Of a stretch of DNA of 64,000 bases, positions 52,101 through 61,100 are shown piece after piece (the stretch's first letter is position 1; each line of letters begins with the position of its first letter). Where the stretch lies: NCBI GenBank assembly GCA_903813345.2, contig CAIIXF020000012.1, positions 30,779,001 to 30,843,000 on the forward strand. The letters are read 5' to 3'. The stretch comes from Owenia fusiformis (lineage: Eukaryota; Annelida; Polychaeta; Sabellida; Oweniidae). The notes below the pieces were generated by a model, which worked only from the letters and a program-made list of their open reading frames with translations, searched no databases and was not told the origin of the DNA. The position numbers and the translations under genes are program-made.

Positions 52101-55100
52101 TCACTTACAGGAATTGAATTATTTAAAACAAAAAATTGTTAAAGACCATAAAAACAGTTTGGAACTGGATAAAAACCAAATTGACTCTGAGGCTAAAACA
52201 GGTGAAGCACTTGTGCCTAAACGAAATGTTTTCTACTTGAAGATTCATAAAACTGGGAGCTCAACTCTTCAAAATATATTTCTCAGATACGGAGATGTTC
52301 ATAATATGACATTCGCAATGCCTTGGAAAAGAAACATGGTGTGTTACCTAGAGATATTTCATAAATCATGTTTGATACCAATTCATGAAAGATATCAAAC
52401 ATCTGTAATGTACTGTTTTCATATGCGATATCACAAATGTGTAAGAGATCTCATGCCGAAAGATACTTTTTACACAACCTCCATTAGAAGTCCTGGAGCA
52501 CATTTTCTCTCTGCATTCCACTACCATAAATTGGCAAAATGTTACGGGATCGACCAGGAGGATATCCCATGGAAGTTTTTTCTTGAGAATATAACGTCTA
52601 GCATTGTGAAAGTCAAACAGTGCAATAAGTGGCAAGTGTCAAGCAAAAGTGAGCAACTGTTTGACTTTGGCGTTGAGATACCTGACCTGGATAAAGATGT
52701 TCCCATCAAGAATAAAATTCTCCAGATTGAACGTGAATTTGATTTTATAATGATCACTGATTATATACATGAGAGTCTTGTTCTTCTCGCCGATCATTTA
52801 AACTGGAATTTGGAGGAAGTTGTTTATTTTACAAAAATGCAGGGAAATAATCACGACACTGAAATAAATTCCTATTATTTAAACTTGGTGAAAAAATGGA
52901 ACAAAGGAGATGCCATTCTATTTGATCATTTCAACAAAACATTCTGGAAAAAAGTTGAAATATATGGCCGTGCTAGAATGCACAAACAGAAGATTAAATT
53001 GAGAAATCTTATCGAATTCTGGACTGAAAAATGTGACAGGTCCCCGGATGATCCAACATGTGTCCGGATGTTGCTCACAGAGCCAATTTACGTTCACGAG
53101 CTCAAGACAAAGATGATCCATCAGGACCGTTTCATAATTGATGATATTAAAAATGTTTCAAGTGTTATTCCACTAAGATCCAGTCCCTTCTTCCCGTATC
53201 ATACAAAGTTATTCAAAGAAACCTACCCAAGAACTGACCCTTGTAAAGTTATACCAACATCACATGAAATATGTAAATCAATGGAGTAAAGAACCTCATG
53301 GAGAGCATCAGTCAATGTGGTTACAAAGCAATCAAGTAACACATTCATTGAAGCAAGCTATTTTTCCAAGTGTGACCAAGTAGGATTGGCTCCCGGACTG
53401 CATCATCGATATTTTCGCCATATATGGTCACGGCGTGATTTCAAAATTCAAACAATTGCCATTTTGTTCACTTCAACATTTAGAGCATGCATTTTGGTTT
53501 ATTTCCAAACTGAAAATTCCAAAACTCCAGAAATAATCGAGATATTTGTTCGAATCTTTTAGACTGTTTATTTTGCATTTATAGTCCGTTATAATGTCAG
53601 AAAATAACATTTCGACGTTGTCATTTTTGGAAAATATCGAGTCTTGATCCTTGGAGCCAATCCTCCTTGAAATGTGACCACATTCAAGTCATGATTGACT
53701 GTTCACTGATTGAGTGATAATACCACAATAAAACCTTCTAAGAATATGGCATAGCAAAATTTAATTGCATGCATATTGGCACATTTATATGTTGGTCTTT
53801 GGAACATTTTATTGTTGTACTTTAAAAGGAAAATACATAAGGCTTATAATTCAGAGTATCAAAGAGGCATTGTTAAGCTTTTTTGATTGATTACATCGAT
53901 CCCCCCAGTGTTAGGAGAACCTGGTGCAGAACCTTGGTGAAAATTTGAAAATTCCAATGGCATAAAACGCTCCATGGGGAGCATCCTTCAATGTGGTATA
54001 CAAAGCTACAAGTTATTTACATCTTCATTAAACACCCTATGCAGACAGAGCCTGTGGGAAATATTGGGTGTGGAGCAAATGAGCGGAGGGTGCGGAGCTA
54101 ACGGTCATTTTTGAATTTAAATTTGGGATATTTCTGAAACTAAGCCGTTTTGGGACTTCAAATATACCAAGATATGTGTATTTGACACCAAATATCAATA
54201 CAATTGTGTAATACTTGTGGCTTAACGAAATGTTTTCTACTTGAAGATTCATAAAACTGGGAGCTCAACTCTGCAAAATATATTTCTCAGATACGGAGAT
54301 GTTCATAATATGACATTCGCAATGCCTTGGAAAAGAAATATGGTGTGTTACCTAGAGATATTTCATAAATCATGTTTGATACCAATTCATGAAAGATATC
54401 AAACATCTGTAATGTACTGTTTTCATATGCGATATCACAAATGTGTAAGAGATCTCATGCCGAAAGATACTTTTTACACAACCTCCATTAGAAATCCTGG
54501 AGCACATTTTCTCTCTGCATTCCACTACCATAAATTGGCAAAATGTTACGGGATCGACCAGGAGGATATCCCATGGAAGTTTTTTCTTGAGCATATAACG
54601 TCTAGCATTGTGAAAGTCAAACAGTGCGATAAGTGGCAAGTGTCAAGTAAGAGTGAGCAACTGTTTGACTTCGGCGTTGAGATACCTGACCTGGATAATG
54701 ATGTTCCCATCAAGAATAAAATTCTCCAGATTGAACGTGAATTTGATTTTATAATGATCACTGATTATATACATGAGAGTCTTGTTCTTCTCGCCGATCT
54801 TTTAAACTGGAATTTGGAGGACGTTGTTTATTTTACAAAAATGCAGGGAAATAATCACGACACTGAAATAAATTCCTATTATTTAAACTTGTTGAAAAAA
54901 TGGAACAAAGGAGATGCCATTCTATTTGATCATTTCAACAAAACATTCTGGAAAAAAGTTGAAATATATGGCCGTGCTAGAATGCACAAACAGAAGATTA
55001 AATTGAGAAAGCTTATCGAATTCTGGACTGAAAAATGTGACAGGTCCCCAGGTGATCCAACATGTGTCCGGATGTTGCTCACAGAGCCAATTTACGTTCA

Positions 55101-58100
55101 CGAGCTCAAGACAAAGATGATCCATCAGGACCGTTTCATAATTGATAATATTAAAAATGTTTCAAGTGTTACTCCACTAAGATCCAGTCCCTTCTTCCCG
55201 TATCACACAAAGTTATTCAAAGAAACCTACCCAAGAACTGACCCTTGTAAAGTTTTACCAACATCACATGAAATATGTAAATCAATGGAGTAAAGAGCCT
55301 CATGGAGAGCATCAGTCAATGTGGTTACAAAGCAATCAAGTAACACATTCATTGAAGCAAGCTATTTTTCCAAGTGTGACCAAGTAGGATTGGCTCCCAG
55401 ACTGCATCATCGATATTTTCGCCATATATGGTCACGGCGTGATTTCAAAATTCAAACAGCTGCCATTTTGTTCACTTCAACATTTAGAGCATGCATTTTG
55501 GTTTATTTCCAAACTAAAAATTCCAAAACTCAAGAAATAATCGAGATATTTGTTCGAATCTTTTAGACTGTTTATTTTGAATTTATAGTCCGTTATAATG
55601 TCAGAAAATAACATTTCGACGTAGTCATATTTGGAAAATATCGAGTCTTGATCCTTGGAGCCAATCCTCCTTGAAGTGTGACCACATTCAAGTCATGATT
55701 GACTGTTCACTGATTGAGTGATAATACCACAATAAAACCTTCTAAGAATATGGCATAGCAAAATTTAATTGCATGCATATTGGCACATTTATATGTTGGT
55801 CTTTGGAACATTTAATTGTTGTACTTTAAAAGGAAAATACATAAGGCTTATAATTCAGAGTATCAAAGATGCATTGTTAAGCTTTTCTGATTGATTACAT
55901 CGATCCCCCCAGCGTTAGGAGAACCTGGTGCAGAACCTTGGTGAAAATTTGAAAATTCCAATGGCATAAAACGCTCCATGGGGAGCATCCTTCAATGTGG
56001 TATACAAAGCTACAAGTTATTAACATGTTCATTAAAGCAAGCTATTTCTCAAAGCTTGTATTCACGAATGCAACTAACGCCTGTCGGCTACAGGATTAAC
56101 CTTCTATTTAATGGGCAACTCATTTAAATATGAGTAGTACCTGCCACTATTCCACTCATATTTAAATGAGTTGGTCATAAAATAGTAGGTTAACCCGGTC
56201 GCTGCTAGCCGTTAGTTGTATTTGCGAATACAAGCTTAGTTTAACCACTTTCATGCCACAATTGGCCATTCATGACTGATAATGCCTCCATAAAATCATG
56301 TATGTTTAATTCTATTGTCAATCTTGAAAGCTGTTTTCCATGTTCTCTGACCCAGTAAAAATGGGTCATCATTTTTGAAAAGGTACATTGATGGGTTGAT
56401 TGCTCATTATTTCTCATGGATCCAAATCAACATAAATATTATAGGATGGACATTTCTGCATTGCCCTAATATGAATATGAATCTAAAGATGGTTGTTTGA
56501 AATTAGATGCAATATCTGCCATGCACTTTTAGTCAAATTTTGCCTACTTTTCTTGATTCTCAACTGGATGCTAACGATTACAGTTGGCAAGCTGGAATTA
56601 TATACATTTGTTTTGCTTAGGTACCAGTCATGGTACATAAACAGTTAAGAGCAAAGTACCAGTTCCAATTATCCATGTTAAAAACAAAGTACTATTTGCA
56701 ACTGATTATTACTTAACATGTGTTTTGCTTAGGTTATAGGTACCAGTTTCATATCCATATTAAGAACAAAGTACCAGTTACAATTATCCATGCTGAGAAT
56801 AAATTACTTACTCAACATGTGTTTTGCTTTGGTACCAGTCACATATCCTTGTTAAGAACAAAATACGAGTTATATGTCTACATTAAGAACAAAGTACTAT
56901 TTGCAACTGATTATTACTTTACATGTGTTTTGCATAAGTACCAGTAACATATTCTTGTTAAGAACAAAGTACTATTTGCAACTGATTATTACTTTACATG
57001 TGTTTTGCATAAGTACCATTAACATATTCTTGTTAAGAACAAAGCACTTTTTGCAACTGATTACTACTTTAAATGTGTTTTGCAGAAGTACCAGTAACAT
57101 ATTCTTGTTAAGAACAAAGCACTTTTTGCAACTGATTACTACTTTAAATGTGTTTTGCAGAAGTACCAGTAACATATTCTTGTTAAGAACAAAGCACTTT
57201 TTGCAACTGATTACTACTTTAAATGTGTTTTGCAGAAGTACCAGTAACATATTCTTGTTAAGAACAAAGCACTTTTTGCAACTGATTACTACTTTAAATG
57301 TGTTTTGCATAAGTACCAGTTACATATTCTTGTTAAGAACAAAGTACTATTTGCAACTGATTATTACTTTACATGTGTTTTGCATAAGTACCAGTAACAT
57401 ATTCTTGTTAAGAACAAAGCACTTTTTGCAACTGATTACTACTTTAAATGTGTTTTGCAGAAGTACCAGTTACATATTCTTGTTAAGAACAAAGTACTAT
57501 TTGCAACTGAATATTACTTTACATGTGTTTTGCATAAGTACCAGTAACATATTCTTGTTAAGAACAAAGCACTTTTTGCAACTGATTACTACTTTAAATG
57601 TGTTTTGCATAAGTACCAGTTACATATTCTTGTTAAGAATAAAGTACTATTTGCAACAGACTATAACTTAACATGTGTTTTTTTTGGCACCAGTTAGATA
57701 TCCATGTAAAGAACAGAGTACTTTTTTGCAACTAACTATAGCTTAACATGTGTTTTTCTTAGGTACCAGTTACGCATCCACATTAAGAACAAACATTCAG
57801 AGGATCAAAAGCTACGCTGTGATGAATGTGGAAAACTTTGTAAAAACAAGCTCAATTTGGATGCCCATAAAAGGTGAGACTAAAGGCTTAAATAAATAAC
57901 ATAACAAGATGTATTATATTAAATAGACAAATCTGGTACAACCTCCAATGGATTTAATTTGAGAGGGACTAACCAAACTGTAATGCATGTAGAATAAGTT
58001 TCAGGTCATTTGTATTTTAAACAGGGCATCACATAGACAAGACAAACCAATCTGTGATACATGTAGAATAAGTTTCAGTGCATTTGTATTTTAAACAGGG

Positions 58101-61100
58101 CATCACATAGACAAGACAATGCAATCTGTGATACATGTTTTTGTAGAATAAGTTTCAGTGCATTTGTATTTTAAACAGGGCATCACATGGACAAGACAAA
58201 CCAATCTGTGATACATGTAGAATAAGTTTCAGTGCATTTGTATTTTAAACAGGGCATCACATAGACAAGACAAGCCAATCTGTGATACATGTAGAATAAT
58301 TTTCAGTGCATTTGTATTTTAAACAGGGCATCACATAGACAAGACAAGCCAATCTGTGATACATGCTATGTAGAAAAAGTTTCAGTGCATTTGTATTTAA
58401 AACAGGGCATCACATAGACAAGACAAGCCAATCTGTGATACGTGTGGAAAGAGTTTCAGTTCACGTGACAATCTTAAGGTCCATGTAGCCAATGTCCACC
58501 AGGAGCTAGAAATGGCAATTTGTGATATTTGTAAAAAGGTGAGTTTTTGTATGTCACCATCAATGTATTTTAACAGATTGTCACCATTTTTGTGACTGTC
58601 ATTTGAAGTTTGGTATCAGTTTCTGTAACATTGGTTCACTTAACAAATTCTTACACTTTTGTCACCATTTGACATTTGCCATGTTATGTGTTTTTGTTAA
58701 GTATGTCTTGTTTTATGATTCTATGGAATCAGGTAGGTATCCATCCATCTGTCTATCTGCCCTTCTATCCATCTGTCCACATTGGTGGTACAACTTAAAA
58801 ATTTACAATTTTAATGTCAAAAGGTGAAGTTTTCTGCGTATGATATGATTATTCATGTTAAAAACAAATGTACCATATTCACTCTAATAGGCACACATAC
58901 TCCAATAAACGCACGCCTGACTTTTCCATGAACGACTCCGTCAATTTGAGTGCCAAAAAACAAGAAAATGAAAAATGTGAAAAAATGATTGAGATGCATG
59001 AAAGCTTGGTATAAAACTATGTTGTTGTAAAATATGTACAAAAGTGAAATATGCTGTAGCAGATGTTATGCATAAGGGCAAAAAGTAATTTAGAATTGAT
59101 ATGTATGAAAGCTTTAGTATAAAAATATGTTGCTGTCAAATAAAAAAGTAAACTATACAACATCTAGCGGTAGCGGCTGGCATTGAATATTTCTTTAATG
59201 CATGAGGGTAAAAAGTTAGTTAGAATGATGTATGAAAGTTTTGTTATAAAAATGTAATAAAAATGTCATAAATTGTACAATAAAAAGTAGATAAAAACGT
59301 GTCAGCATATTCAGTGTTCTCCCCAGTATTTTTTATCAAGTGGGTGCAAAATTCTTAATTTCGCAATTTAGACCAAATTTGGTCAAAATATGCCTATTTT
59401 TCATGATTTATTGTAAAAGCCCAACTTTTTGCTGGCAAAAAATTCATTATATTATCAGGCTGATATTTCTCATGGGCATTAAATTTCACTGTTTGAAGAA
59501 ATATACTTAATATCTAACTGAATTAATGTTAAATGAAATATTCACTTGCGTTTAATATCACAGTTTATCATACACTTAGTGTACTAAATGTATAATAACA
59601 TTAAAAAATAAATTTGATATTTATGGGCAAAATGAATATCCGGAGGATATCGTCACGATATACTCCGGGCGGAGGATATCGTGACGATATACTCCGGAAA
59701 ACCCAATATGCGGAGGATATTGTGACGATATACTCCGCTTGTTGATTTCCCTCCAAATTGACTCTATTTGGCATGGAATTCATTTTGCAATGATATTATA
59801 CACTTAGTACACTCCTTGTAAGTGTAGGATAATAAGAACATCCTATGATTTTTTCAGAATATCATTTTAATCTACTCGGTGATATTGATATATGCACTCG
59901 TTCGCTTCGCTCTCTCGTGCAGATATCAATATCACCTCGTAGATAAAAATGATATTCCTCAAAATCATAGGATATCCTATAAGTAGCCTCTTCAGCAAAA
60001 TAGTGAAAATTTAGTTTTTTACTGTATCTCATTTTGAATAAGGTACATCTTATTAAATCTCGAATGGGTGCAGCTCCCACTTGCTTTAATGCTGGGAAGA
60101 TCACTAATTATTATGATGTCACTACCACAAGTGGTGACATATTGTTATAGTCTCCAACTTTTTTGTGGATGGTGTTTGGCATCTTGTGTTTGGTGTTCAG
60201 TAGTTGGTGTTCGGCAGTCAGTGTCTAACAAATGGCAGGTGGTGATATTTTGCATGTTAGGCTAATGCCTTGTTATTTTTAAAATAGCCATCATTTGTTA
60301 TGATCAGTAGTCGACTAATTGTTACATTTTTGTAACTATTTGTAATTTTGTCATTTAATGCCTCGTTGAATATTTTAGGAGGTGAGAAAGAGAAATTTGG
60401 CAAAACACAAGGCCAGACATGAGGCAAGTCCCAAGTACAAGTGTGACTACTGTGGAAGAGAACAGCTTGATAAGGCTAATGCTCAAAGACATTATGTCCT
60501 CATGCACTCCAGGCATGACATAAAGTTTGAGATTTGTGAAGAATGTGGTAAGTAAGATGGCTGTCAATAGATGGCGCTTATGTATGTAACATGAAGGGGG
60601 TTATATGGCCATCTTTGACATTTGAAACCCGTTCATGGAATATTTGAGTCAATGGTAAGCCTGCCCAAAAAACTCTTAAGTGGCTATAAAAAATTGTCAG
60701 AAAGTAGGATGAATATTGCAAAAACTCAAAGTCCGAGTCATATTCTTTTAAATTGAATAAATGAATAATAGTAAAATATAAGCCTTCTAAATGAGAACTA
60801 CCACCCTAAGAAAAGGTTTTGCAAGGTGGTAATAATGCAGTTTGAAAATATAACAAGAGTGGATGATTTCAGGAAAGAAATTTACAAGTAAAAACAACTT
60901 AAAACAGCACAGACAAGTCGTGCATGGTATAGGACTTTACCAGTGTAAACATTGTTCACAGAATTTCTGCAAACTCACGCAGTATCGGAATCATATGAAA
61001 GGTGTGCATAGACTGAAGTTGACTGACCTTGAGGCTGCTCCACGCATTGTTAACTTGCAGGAGGTAGGGATAAACAGCTTGAATATTAATTGTGCAAGAT

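Noticed and set aside
53317-55566. Conserved 81-codon frames after sulfotransferase copies 2 and 3
   Set aside because: Conservation reflects the recent duplication; no ATG start; the sequence is a dispersed foldback repeat.
56874-57671. 265-codon repetitive frame (STSNIFLLRTKHFLQLITTL repeats)
   Set aside because: By-product of a 75-bp tandem array of the exon 11 acceptor, not in the exon's frame.
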